Positions 43,607 to 53,649 of a stretch of 64,000 nt of DNA are shown piece after piece. The notes under the pieces are model-generated. The model did no database searches. It had not been told where the DNA came from and saw only the letters and a program-made list of their open reading frames with translations. The translations under genes and the position numbers were made by a program. The stretch comes from Ornithodoros turicata (Eukaryota > Arthropoda > Arachnida > Ixodida > Argasidae): NCBI RefSeq assembly GCF_037126465.1, contig NC_088202.1, positions 126,866,123 through 126,930,122 on the forward strand, given 5' to 3'. The stretch's first letter is position 1. Each line of letters opens with the position of its first letter.

Positions 43607-44579
43607 CGCCATTTTGGTGCGAACCGGAACGGAATCGAAACCGTATACGTTTTTTTCGCTCAGGAGGGAAACCGAAAAATTCATCCAACGGTTTTCGGTC
43701 CAAGAAGAAACTTCGCCAGTTTGGATTACGAATAGGCGAACGAAACTGACGTCGAGTGTTCTGAAGTCATGTCATGGATACTTTACGAGGGTTACGACTA
43801 CGGTGGAATGTATGTCGGTATACTATGACCCTTAGGCTCCTTTTGTAGCGTTTTATCGTTCGCGCATATAGACTTAGAGGTACATGTGACCGGTTGTGAC
43901 TCTCTACCAATGTGCCGTAGTGTTCGTTTTAATTTTATCCGCCCAAACTCTCCTCAACTAAACAGCGACCTAAGGGGGCTGCGTAACTGCTTCTCTTTCA
44001 GTAATGCCGCGCAACGCGTCCCTTGTTTGAGAGCAGCGATGTTGAATACATTTACGTATCGGCGAGGCAAGCGCGTGAGAAGTGGCGCCTCTTTTCTGGA
44101 CAGGACACGAAGAAAAGAAAACAGAGCCGTCGAGCGCATTTGTGAGTGAAGGTGTTCCTCGATTTGTGTCGTACTCGTGCCGTGGTGGTTGCTGGCTAGG
44201 AAGCAGCAACAGACATTCGGATGGGACGCGATCGCACCAATCCAGCAAGAAATTACTTTACGTTTGACATCACAACAGACAATTCCGTCTATATCATGCG
44301 CTTCAAGAAAGGAGAAAGCCTATTTCAACATACAATCACCTACAGAAACCAGGAGCTACCAATTTCACAGCTGCCTATTAATATTAAATGCCATGTATGC
44401 GGAATAAACGAGTTTACATTTTGCAACATTGACTTTTTTTTGGAAATGATTGTGCCCACCAGAAGCGGAACCGGTTAAAACCAGTATGAACCGTTATTTT
44501 CTTTTTGCTCCGGAGCAGAACCGGTACCGGACCGTTTATGATAGAACCGGAACGAAAAACGTTTCGGTTCGACACCCTG
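43607..44579. repeat. gaaccggaacg-word element relic
   Basis: The left part has gcgaaccggaacggaatcga. The right end has tagaaccggaacgaaaaacg and terminates ggttcgacaccctg, the inverse of a CAGGGTGTCGAACC hAT-like end as in the MITE at 38542. The left terminus is not clear, so this may be two separate fragments. Confidence 0.5.
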
Positions 44580-44709
44580 CCTAATACGCGTCTTTGCGTA
44601 GTGTTCACGCGCTGCAACACGCTGCCGCCGCTTGTGTCACTTTTCCCTTTTTTATATGTTTTGAAGTTACGGTGGCGACATTTCTTCAGTGGCTTTACAG
44701 CGGTAGCTG

Positions 44710-45225
44710 TTGCAGGGAATGTTCCAGGCAGGTCCCCCAAGGTCGCCATTTTCCCATGTATTTGTTCCTATCCCGATGCGTGCAATGCCGGAGGCCGCCC
44801 TTAGATACCCCATTGTTACCAAACGTTGGCTTGCGTTTGATTGTAGCGCGTTAAAGATCCAGTTGAAGCACAATCCAAGCCAGGCCAAGTCACCGAAGGA
44901 GAAATGGACGACTGCGCCTGCGGCGCCTGGTACGACAGGTACGCTATGTGATGCACGAAGCCGTGCACTAGATCCTTCCGATCGCTCAACACGTTTAAAA
45001 ACGGGACCAAAAAGTGAAACACGACACAGAAAGTTGTTATACGCGTTTTATTTGGACATATAAAGACTAGATTCATTCGCAGAAACAACAAAAACATTTT
45101 GCCGCTAAACTTAGCGCGCAGAAGTGATCCGGAGCGGCAACAGTGGGGTATCTAGTGGCGGCCTTCTTCGTTGCACGCTTTTCCGAGGTGAGTTTGGGGG
45201 ACTTGGTTCCAGGAGATCGCCGTGT
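44710..45225. repeat. inverted-repeat element, about 90-bp arms
   Basis: The left gtgcaatgccggaggccgcc, then cttagataccccattgtt, mirrors the right aacagtggggtatctagtgg and cggccttcttcgttgcacg. The inner ggtcccccaaggtcgcc mirrors tgggggacttggtt. It is non-coding. A tandem aaaag run lies at 45414-45432. Confidence 0.65.
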
Positions 45226-45998
45226 CCGTCTGCCAAAATCATCCTCGCCTCTCCGCTCAAGAGAGGAGGAAAACACAGCGACAGGTGCGCGCGCAAATGT
45301 GGAAAGGGCAAGCTGCGCTACAGAGCGGTATCTATTCGAGGGGCAGGGGAATCAAAAGAAGCACGCAAATTAATAGTGTTAACACATCAGAAGCGCTCCA
45401 CGGGAACAGAAAGAAAAGAAAAGAAAAGAAAAGGTATCAAATCCAAGACTAGCAACGTGATGTCAGCCACTGCAAAGGAGTCAGGTACTTGGCGTACCCC
45501 GTTTACGGAACTGTTATCGTAAAGCCGTTCCTATCTGCTAAATCTCTTGTAATCCCTTCTAGTCCTTCTAAACCTCCCTACCGAACAGGCGCCGTAATAA
45601 TTAAACAGTGCGCAGCGTGACGGCACGTCAGGTGCGGATTCCAGGTGTGGAGGCCAACACGGTATTAAGGGATCATGTGTTTAATAACCTTGAAAGAGCC
45701 ATGAGATGTGGGCTAGCTGGTTGTACATGATGGAAGGGAACCCCGAGACCATTAGGGAAAGACGTACGAAGAGACGTTGTTTGCCTAGCTGTGTACGTCT
45801 CTTCCTTGCTTATTTCCCTTTCAGTAATTAATAATAATAAAAACGTGCTCTTTGGTGCACTACCAAACACGTACGCGTACGGTCACAGCGCAGGAACCGT
45901 TCAGGAATTGCGTACGGTGCAACCGCAAGCCCGACCATAGGTCGGCATGGGTATCGTCCCGACGGCGTGGGCGACATCACGTCAGATGCGCTGTGCAC
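45226..45998. other. no gene; dispersed repeats
   Basis: The bases near 45458 repeat those near 25580. An imperfect hairpin near 45745-45800 (gacgtacgaagagacg, with cgtctcttcc) is followed by an (aat)n stretch at 45828-45840, typical of a retroelement 3' end. Confidence 0.45.
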
Positions 45999-45999
45999 T

Positions 46000-46130
46000 A
46001 GAGCCCTGCCCCGACCCAGTCCGCGGGCTGGGCCGGGCTTGTTATTGGTTGTGTGCTTCGGGCAGGGCCGGGCCCGGGCCGACAAACATGTTTCCGAGAG
46101 TCAGGCTGGATCGGGTCACGCAGCCAATTC
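46000..46130 (-). repeat. GGGCCGGG-rich repeat block
   Basis: The tagagccctgccccgaccca and gcagggccgggcccgggccg text is the reverse of the GC-rich tail seen at 9650-9755. Confidence 0.6.
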
Positions 46131-46236
46131 CACGCAATGGAGGACTATTAGTTCATATCATCACGTGCTTGCGTCATTCCTGTGCGTAGTATTTGCAAAA
46201 ACAAGCAAAGGACACTGCATTATGCGCATGATTCGA

Positions 46237-46665
46237 CCCTCTAGAACATTCTCAAAGCCACTTTGCATTGCTCCTGACTCCTCACGTATTTCACAAACAC
46301 GTTCTCAAAGCTTGGCGAGAGGGGTAAGGATTGTCAGGAGTTTTTCGACAGCACCCTCTACATCCACAAAAATTTGGTAGTGTAGCGGTAACGCGCTTGC
46401 CCGCGTGCGTCCTGGATTTAATTTGGTCTCGTGTTGTTGTGGTGTCAAACCGACAGTTATTGTATTTCTGTTGCCGTGTCTTCTCTTCCTATTAATTTAG
46501 TTATAAATTTATGTGATAAGCGCTAGAAACGCGTACGTCACGTCTGGAAATGCTAGGCCGTGATCTACGCGCTAAGTCACCGGACCGGGCCGGGCTCTAT
46601 TCACGGGGCCATCGGGCCGGGCCGGGTGCGGGCCCGGAAAAGTCGGCCCGTGCAGGCACACTGAG
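46237..46665 (+). repeat. SINE-like repeat plus GC-rich tail, second copy
   Basis: It matches 9308-9755 through the A-box-like tagtgtagcggtaacgcgct and the GGGCCGGG tail. The conserved association of the two parts in both places means they move as one unit. Confidence 0.7.
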
Positions 46666-46671
46666 CCATCA

Positions 46672-46935
46672 GTGGTATGGCCGAATTGGAAAATGCGTGC
46701 GCTCGTTGGTGGTAGCCAAGGCCGTGCGGAAGATTTAGTTTTTGAACCCACCACAAGCTGTACGGTTTAAATCATTCCCTAGGTATTGTGGCAGACTTGC
46801 CAGACGAATGATGGCACAGTTACCCCTGGAGTCAGCCCAGGACGCACACCAAGACCTCCCACTCCTTCCTGCTGTCCTCTCTCCACCTGTCTACGCCTGT
46901 ACGGTTGTTTCGAGGCGCTAACACGGAATTAAAAG
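46672..46935 (+). repeat. tRNA-derived SINE, fuller copy
   Basis: A-box-like ggtggtagccaaggccgtgc, B-box tttgaacccaccacaag, then a body with cagttacccctggagtcagc and ccaggacgcacaccaagacc. Body pieces recur at 29015-29125 (reverse) and 50178-50245. Confidence 0.75.
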
Positions 46936-48612
46936 AAATCACATATTAGGGAGTTTTAGCACATCGAATGCGTTCCACAGAAACAAAACAAAAATAGCGT
47001 CATCGTCAGCAAAAGTGGCTAACAGCTGCCGCTGGAAATCGCAACACCTTCCGCGGTCGCCTGTAATTTTTTGAAATTATGGATGACGGCCACAATCCTC
47101 ATGGATATTCTCCCCCGATTTACGCTATATGTGTCTTAGAGAATTTTATGTGACAGTCGGTATGCGTACGAAAACCTATTTGACGCACTTAGGCACCTAC
47201 ATTAGCCCTACACAAGCAGTACATTTGAGTACTTACGGAAGGTAACGTAACGTTTTCATTTTCACTGCTTATGCGCTAATGCGACCCTTCTATGTTTGCC
47301 GTTCTTTTGCGGAGCTGTTGAAAGAAACATCACGGATTTGTATGATATCCTTCGTCAGGGACGCATAAAATCATCCTGATGAGCGTTACTAGGGGAGCTT
47401 ATGTACAAGTGAAATGGATAACATTATGTAGTGCTGAAATCATCCCCGTTGCGCTCGTACGTTGCTCCGCTCTCTTTGAAGGCTCTCCCGCGCAAACGTG
47501 TTTTAACGGTAGGCGTAAGAAAAATGTCGTAAGGTATAGATACAGGCTATGGCTTTTGGGTTAGAGTGAGTAGAGAGTTGAGTTGAGTTTTGAGTTAGTT
47601 AGACGTACCCTCTCTTTTACATCCTTTATACCGTAGAGGTCGCTTGTCTTATCTATGGTCTGCGTCGAAGCACCCTAGTGATAAAGCTGTGTGGCACCAT
47701 GGGTGCCTTGAAGCCCCCCTTTTGGCCACTGTCGAGTTGTATAATGGCTTAATTGCTTTATGGCTTACACACCTAACGAACTAACGAGCGGCGGGACATC
47801 CGTTTAGCTGGGCACGTGACGTATGTCGCGCTCTACACGTAACTGTATCGCTTGTTGCTCTTGGCGAGTCCTCAGCCCCTCGTTAGGTTGTTAGATGCGT
47901 AAGCAGATAAGGGCAGTATTCCTAGACAATCCTCAGCTCGACCCTCCACTCGAGCTGCTCCTCGATATTTATTTTTGTGCCCCACAAATCAACTTTGATT
48001 CGGAGCTCGTCTTGTTCCGCTTTTGGAACGAGGTCTGGGGAAACTAAACCTAGGGATGCGCAGATACCCTCAAATGTTTAATCGGTCATTTTTGCGGATT
48101 ATTTTTCCGATGGGTACGATGGTTTCTGTGGTTTCGATGATATCGGCGTCCGAAGTTGAGGTCCGACCACTCATGTTTTGCTTTGTGAAGCACAGTCTAA
48201 GGAAAGTTGCACGAAGTGGTGCGTTGCTCGTGGAATCCGCTTTCTATCGTTCGACAGTAGTTGCTACCTTAGCTGTTTTAGAAGTACTGGAAAATCGTTG
48301 CTTGTTTGCGTTCGACACCTGTCGACGACACTACACTTTCAGGGGTACATCGAGAATGACCGGCACAGTGACATCTGCACTACGATTGGGGATGAAGATT
48401 CCTCGCCAGGTGACTTGCCTGACGGTGACATGTAGGCACATCCTTCGACATCTGCTCATAATTTGAAACAAGTGGCATAGACACGCTTTGGTCTGTACCA
48501 ACAAGCACGATGGCGGTATCACTAAGTGACGCATGTCGCAAGGACCCGTGAAGGTTCGGTCAACCCGTTGTTAATGCTTTATAGTGACGCTGTTATACCA
48601 TCTGTAGCGGGT
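46936..48612. other. no gene recognised
   Basis: An open frame at 48023-48466 (ASEVEVRPLMFCFVKHSLRK) has no recognisable motif. No splice-bounded conserved exon was seen. Confidence 0.45.
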
Positions 48613-48620
48613 CGTATTAT

Positions 48621-48980
48621 CAGTGGCGTAGCCAGACCTCCAAGGTAGGGGGGCTCGATAAGAAAACTCGCCCCCCCTCGATAACACACACGTACTTGTG
48701 CACACTGCAAACTCAGGATTAAAAAAAGGAACGAAAATAGTTGATTTAGACGTTCACAATACGATTACGTGTATTTTGAAAAGCTCATACTTAGAAAACC
48801 ATTCAAGAGTGCTCCTTAGATAGACGCCATGAACTGCAAGAACTTTCGCGATCGTCACACTGGTCCCCCCTCCATATATTATGTTCTCCGATTTGCACGA
48901 TTTGTGTGGGTCGGTCCGTGGCAAGTAGGGGGGGAGGGGGCTCGAGCCCCCCCCCTGGCCCCCCAGTGGCTACGGCACTG
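48621..48980. mobile_element. hAT-type MITE with perfect 8-bp TSD
   Basis: The ends cagtggcgtagcc and ggctacggcactg are flanked by cgtattat on both sides (48613-48620, 48981-48988). Poly(G) and poly(C) tracts lie just inside each end, as in the hAT MITE at 9896. It has no transposase. Confidence 0.93.
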
Positions 48981-49249
48981 CGTATTATGTGCCTACACTT
49001 TCTAAATTCGCTGTTCACAGGCGTTCCCCTGATATGCACAAATGCGTATAGTCCTTGGAGTTCAAGGGAAGGTTGCTCTTTTAGAACAAAGTGAAACTAT
49101 GGGAAATTAAAACAGGAAAATACTAAAAAAATCCAGAATTAACTTGAAGTTCAGTTCTTCGACTTCTGGAAATGAGCATATTCCCAGGAAATGTGACCAC
49201 TGCTGCTTTGCAAATACTTAATTTCTGTTGTTGTTCTGATATGTCTTAC

Positions 49250-49348
49250 CTCTTGCGAACTCATGCCATAGAAGAGGTCCTTCAAGCCTTCGTTCTTATA
49301 ATTCCTGCAGTTGGAAGGATATGGCGCTGGTAGCCGATACCTTATTTG
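49250..49348 (-). CDS. DEG/ENaC channel exon, LPAPYPSNC segment
   Basis: Acceptor ttctctttccgcag and donor CAAGAG then gtaaga bound 99 bases in phase 0: QIRYRLPAPYPSNCRNYKNE then GLKDLFYGMSSQE. The R-L-P-x-P-Y-x-x-x-C motif is a family hallmark that precedes the Y-S-x-x-x-C cysteine. Phases agree with the upstream exon 59906-60242 (ends in phase 0) and the downstream exon 42334-42448. Confidence 0.9.
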
Positions 49349-49747
49349 CTGCGGAAAGAGAACAGGCAGTCTTAAGTTACGTGATGGATTACGGACCATA
49401 GCGGCCGTGGCATCTTAGACGAAATTTTTATGTTCGAATGTCTCTTACAAAACTTTCAATGTGGTCTCGTGCTCCTCGTCAAAATTCCACAATCATTAAC
49501 ATATCTGTGTTCGTGGGATTCCTTCTGAACCCTAAGTGGGCCAAGAACCAGAGCTGCTGAAGCCCGCTCTGGTCCAGGGAGCGCAGCGACAAAGTAGGAA
49601 CAAAGGCACGTTTATTCCTCTCGTATAACTTCTCCCTGTAGTACGCTCGAGCCACTTTCGTGCAGTTCCCAAGTTGCAGCCTCTCAGGACACTACCCAGG
49701 TTCCAAAAGCCCCAAAGTGTCGACTCCACCCTCTCCTCTGCACTCTA

Positions 49748-49850
49748 AAAAGAGAACTTCATCGCACAGCGTGAGCTGCACACCCATTGCTTTGAATGGC
49801 ATAGCTTTAGTTTCCTATTTGAGGGTACACCAGGCAAACGCCTTTTTGTA
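49748..49850 (+). repeat. truncated CACTCTAAA-type element end
   Basis: The left end cactctaaaaagagaacttc followed by atcgcacagcgtgagc resembles the 13333-13578 element. No matching right end was found. Beyond it (49850-50170) nothing is recognised. Confidence 0.5.
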
Positions 49851-50177
49851 GCTACCGTATCATCTCATCATGTCTACAGTCGTGACACGGCCCACGTGAG
49901 TAAGGCGGTAGTGTAGCAGATGAACAACCTTTATTACAATGTTGTCGATGTATATAGTATACAAGGTTTGTTACATAACAGTGACGATGTGAATTAAAAT
50001 GACAAACATGTGACGACACCACACTTCCTCCCTACACGAAAAGAATCCTGCGTTGCGGTGGTCGTCTTTCTCGGCTATCTCTGCGTAAAGTGTCGCGTTG
50101 ATTGAGGCTCGTGCGTAGAGGGTGGAGGGATAGGCTCATGTGGAGGGTCGATGACAAGTGCTCGATGGCTTTCAGAC

Positions 50178-50245
50178 ATATGTCGGCACAGTTCCCTTAG
50201 AAGTCGGTCCAGGACGCACATTCCCCCAGGGCGTCAGTCGTTGCG
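50178..50245 (+). repeat. SINE body fragment
   Basis: The text gtcggcacagttcccttaga and gtccaggacgcacattcccc matches the body of the SINE at 46672. A ccccac microsatellite follows at 50284-50312. Confidence 0.65.
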
Positions 50246-51844
50246 TTGCCCATCTTTGTGATCCACCAAAGGCGAGCCCTTTCACCCCCACCCCCATCCC
50301 CACCCCCACCACCGCTCGATGGCCGTTTTCCGGAGGCAACATCGCTAAATCTAGGTCGATCGGCGACCATTCATCTTGGTCCTGGTTATGGACATTCATG
50401 CCGTACTTGAGGGACGCTTCTTTAGAGGGTAGGGACGGTATTTACAGAACTTGCTCGCGTTCCAACGCCATCAGGTAAGACCGAGCTGTTTCCACAACCT
50501 GCAACATTTTTTCTTGCTGTGGAGAATAATTTGTTACCCTTCGTGACGTGTCTTAGTTGTTCTGAAGTCCCCAGTTTTGGGAGTAACGGCGTCTGCTCCG
50601 GGTTTGCTGTCTACATAGTTCTTGGGGGGGCCCGGCCCCTGCTCCTGGAGTATGTACTCGCGTAGATTCTGCAGAGCGATAGCAGGGTCTTCATGAAAAT
50701 CTGGACTTGGCAGACCGACAAAGTTGAATCAAGTTCGTGGACTACAACCATGTAAGAGGAAGGACCGCGAGCAACCAGTTGTAGTGTGGGATGTAGCAGG
50801 CACACGCCCAAGTAATATCAGTGAATGCAGCTTGAAGGCTTCGCTTTTTGAGGATGGCCACTGGGATGAAACTTTTCAAGACACGGTTAAATCGCTCTAT
50901 CAGACCATTTGATTGAGGGTAATAGATAGAAGAGAAAGTGTGCTTGATACCTCGGTGGTTCAGAGACTCCTGCCAGTGAACTAAATTGCGCCTCGTGATC
51001 TGATACAATCTCTGTGGGACACTTGAACAGAGTACGCAGGAAGGAGATTGTGGCACTCGACGTAACTGTACTGCTAAAGGCGACTTTATGCCATGTACTG
51101 TAGTTGTCCATGACACTGATCGTGAACTCGGGCGACTGTGGCGCCCGTTGTACAGGACCGACAATGCCGGCGCTAAGCTTCTCCCATGATCCATCCGGAA
51201 AATGAATTGGCTGGCGTGGTGAGGAAGCAGTCCTGCCGGTTTTGCCTGCTGACTGGCAGATCAGACATCCGCGGACGGCGTGCTTAACATCGGCATCCAG
51301 GGTAGGTCACCAGTAGTACTGTCGGATCAGTTGTTCCGTGCGCGGGATTCGTACGTGCGATCCGTGAGCTAGAGAGATCAGCTTGGAACGCAGGGATGGT
51401 AGTAGTACTATTCGGTCTTGTCTATAAGCACCAGCCCGTTCACTTCAAGCTATTCGTCTTTCACTTGCCAGAATGCAGAGATCCTGGGCCATTGTATTCC
51501 CGCTTGGCCATCCTTGTTGGACGAAAATGAGGATCTTTGCCAGCAGTGGATCGTCTAGTCTCAGCTTGAACCTCTTGTCTCGAAAGAATGCCGGAACCAG
51601 TGCCGTTCGCCAAGGAGATGATCCCTTCGTCATCTTGAAACGATCCTTGAAAGGAAGGAGTAGACAAATACGCCGGAAGGCGCGGAAGCGCGTCCGCGAT
51701 TACATTACGTTTTTTCTTGTACAGCTTTGGCGAAAAGTTCACGGAACACCGGGGTATGGCATTTCTCCATTGGAACGACACCCTATCAGCAAGCAAGAGC
51801 GGACACACATACTGGGAGGTGGATATAATATAGGGTGTATAGTA

Positions 51845-52200
51845 TCACCTCCCGTCAGAGTGAGTGACTCACCTCTGAAAGCCCAGTGCGAAGCCAGTAA
51901 AGTATTAAATGAAGAAAAATAGCATACGCTCTTTGGCTGCACGTTGAACATATGTTTATAAGTCCCAAACGTCGCCACACCAGCATTGGACAGCTGTTTC
52001 GGCCTTATTGGGCCTTCATCAGCAATGCGTAGGTGGGCGACGTTTGAGCGAGTGGCGTCGGAAGGTCACGTGGAACGTGATGTCCTCCCGTCAGGGTGAG
52101 TGACTCACCTCTGAAAGCCCAGTGCGAAGCCAGTAAAGTATTAAATGAAGAAAAATAGCATACGCTCTTTGGCTGCACGTTGAACATATGTTCATGAGTC
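51845..52200 (-). mobile_element. retrozyme-like 236-bp repeat array, minus orientation
   Basis: One full and one partial copy of a 236-base unit (the offset between gactcacctctgaaagccca at 51866 and 52102 is 236). The unit contains a hammerhead motif (51978-52035). It lies head-to-head with the direct array at 52212-52607 and sits between the RT and RNase H parts of the Gypsy relic. Confidence 0.8.
51978..52035 (-). ncRNA. type I hammerhead ribozyme motif, copy 1
   Basis: On the minus strand the core is CTGATGA, stem II ggcc/ggcc, GAAA, a minimal stem III, then GTC. The layout is identical to the copy at 52291-52348, except tac in place of tgc beside stem I. Confidence 0.68.
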
Positions 52201-52290
52201 CCAGAGGTAAGTCAGAGGTGAGTCACTCACCCTGACGGGAGGACATCACGTTCCGCGTGACCTTCCGACGCCACTCGCTCAAACGTCGCC

Positions 52291-52348
52291 CACCTGCGCA
52301 TTGCTGATGAAGGCCCAATAAGGCCGAAACAGCTGTCCAATGCTGGTG
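52291..52348 (+). ncRNA. type I hammerhead ribozyme motif, copy 2
   Basis: Stem I: gcattg (52298-52303) pairs with caatgc (52338-52343), extended by cacc with ggtg. Core CTGATGA is at 52304-52310, stem II ggcc/ggcc, GAAA at 52326-52329, a two-base-pair stem III (ac...gt around agct), and a predicted cleavage after C52337 (GTC). One extra A between the core and stem II departs from the strict consensus and leaves activity uncertain. Confidence 0.72.
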
Positions 52349-52526
52349 TGGCGACGTTTGGGACTTATAAACATATGTTCAACGTGCAGCCAAAGAGCGT
52401 ATGCTATTTTTCTTCATTTAATACTTTACTGGCTTCGCACTGGGCTTTCAGAGGTGAGTCACTCACCCTGACGGGAGGACATCACGTTCCACGTGACCTT
52501 CCGACGCCACTCGCTCAAACGTCGCC

Positions 52527-52584
52527 CACCTACGCATTGCTGATGAAGGCCCAATAAGGCCGAAACAGCTGTCCAATGCTGGTG
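52527..52584 (+). ncRNA. type I hammerhead ribozyme motif, copy 3
   Basis: The core and stems are the same as at 52291-52348, shifted by 236 bases. Its downstream unit is truncated soon after. Confidence 0.7.
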
Positions 52585-52934
52585 TGGCGACGTTTGGGAC
52601 TTATAAATATATACATATATATATATAGATGGAAAAGCCGACGAAACCGAAGCTATACGAAAACGGACTCGCGTGCAGCAGTACACTCCTATGTGAGCGA
52701 AGAAGGCGGTCAGATCCCGACTCGCAGGCGCCAAGAGGACCTGATGATAAGCTGCTGTAAGGTCCAACTTAGAAAAGGCCTAAGCTGGCAGAGAAACTCA
52801 TCGATGGAAAGGAAAAGCCTCCACGACGACTGCTTTGTTCGGTTCTCGCAGGTCCACGCAAGACGTAGCGTCCCGTACTTCGTCCGTGCAACGACAATAG
52901 GATGTACCCATTTGGATGCTGTGACGGGCTCGAT

Positions 52935-53030
52935 TAGCGAACTCGTGTTAGCTTGCTGGGCTCAAGGTCCTGGGTTCGACCCCGGTCGAGGACGGTAGCA
53001 ATGTGGGGGAGGTAAACATTGCTTCTAGAA
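52935..53030 (+). repeat. tRNA-derived SINE fragment
   Basis: An A-box-like ttagcttgctgggctcaagg and a strong B-box gggttcgaccccggtcgagg, inside the Gypsy relic in the opposite orientation. The tRNA-like part is followed by gtagcaatgtgggggaggta. Confidence 0.65.
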
Positions 53031-53438
53031 CCGTGTGTCGGAGATTCCGAGCGCACGTCAAAAGAAGCCTGGTGGTCGGAATTATCCGCCGTCCTTCCCT
53101 GCGCGGCACGTGCAGCATGTCGTGACACTGGGCAGAAAAACCTTACGTGTAACATCACAGCACCATTGCTAGGGGCGAAGTCGCTTCTCGTTTTCACTCG
53201 GTGAATGGAGTCCTTTGCAAGATGAAGTTCTGCCGAGAACAAATGCGTGAAGGTTTCTAAAATATCCAGTAGATTTGCAGAGTTAATTGACGTCCTAGGG
53301 CACTGTAGTATTGGTCCACCAGTGGAGGTACCCAATACAGCAAGGCCATCCATACCTAGAAGAGCTGTACCTTCAGGAAGTATCGTAGAACGTGAAGAAA
53401 AACAATGTGCAAGTTTCCGGCGATGCAGAATCAAAAAT

Positions 53439-53642
53439 AACAAAGACGGTTAAGAGCATCAGCTGTTTACTATATACATTAAAAACAAGACTTTCGTGCA
53501 GTAGGCTGCACTTCTTCAGGTTTGAGGACCTGTTACGGTAACAGGTAACAGGTCCTCAAACCTGAAGAAGTGCAGCCTACTGCACGAAAGTCTTGTTTTT
53601 AATGTATATAGTAAACAGCTGATGCTCTTAACCGTCTTTGTT
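53439..53642. repeat. near-perfect palindrome, about 92-bp arms
   Basis: The left aacaaagacggttaagagca and ctgcacttcttcaggtttga mirror the right tcaaacctgaagaagtgcag and tgctcttaaccgtctttgtt, with a centre at gtaacggtaac-like sequence. Each arm contains a hammerhead-like string (ctgaagaa, gtgcag/ctgcac stem, gaaa, gtc). Confidence 0.85.
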
Positions 53643-53649
53643 ACTTCAG

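Larger units (their letters stand above)
52212..52607 (+). mobile_element. retrozyme-like 236-bp repeat array, plus orientation
   Basis: One full unit and a 3'-truncated second unit at exactly 236-base spacing (gaggtgagtc at 52215 and 52451; hammerheads at 52291 and 52527), followed by an (at)n run at 52606-52628. Non-coding tandem units of a few hundred bases, each with a type I hammerhead, are the hallmark of metazoan retrozymes and of Penelope-like terminal repeats. No RT is encoded. Confidence 0.8.
50600..53443 (-). pseudogene. Ty3/Gypsy pol relic, interrupted twice
   Basis: Read on the minus strand from 53443 downward: a post-protease region (LLGMDGLAVLG, LAKDSIHRVKTR); RT start near 52900 (VHPIVVARTKYGTLRL); RT core near 52767-52625 (DLTAAYHQVLLAPASRDLTA) with frame shifts; RNase H/connection near 51810-51460 (KKRNVIADALPRLPAYLS); integrase near 51190-50745 (IKHTFSSIYYPQSNGLIERF). 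A SINE (52935-53030) and the ribozyme-bearing repeat block (51845-52607) interrupt it. It is inactive. Confidence 0.85.

Noticed and set aside
48023..48466. 147-codon plus-strand ORF
   Set aside because: No motif, no flanking splice signals of note, and codon content not distinct from the surroundings.
52935..53030. Functional tRNA gene
   Set aside because: A strong B-box is present, but the acceptor, D and anticodon stems do not close. It is a SINE head within a dead Gypsy element.
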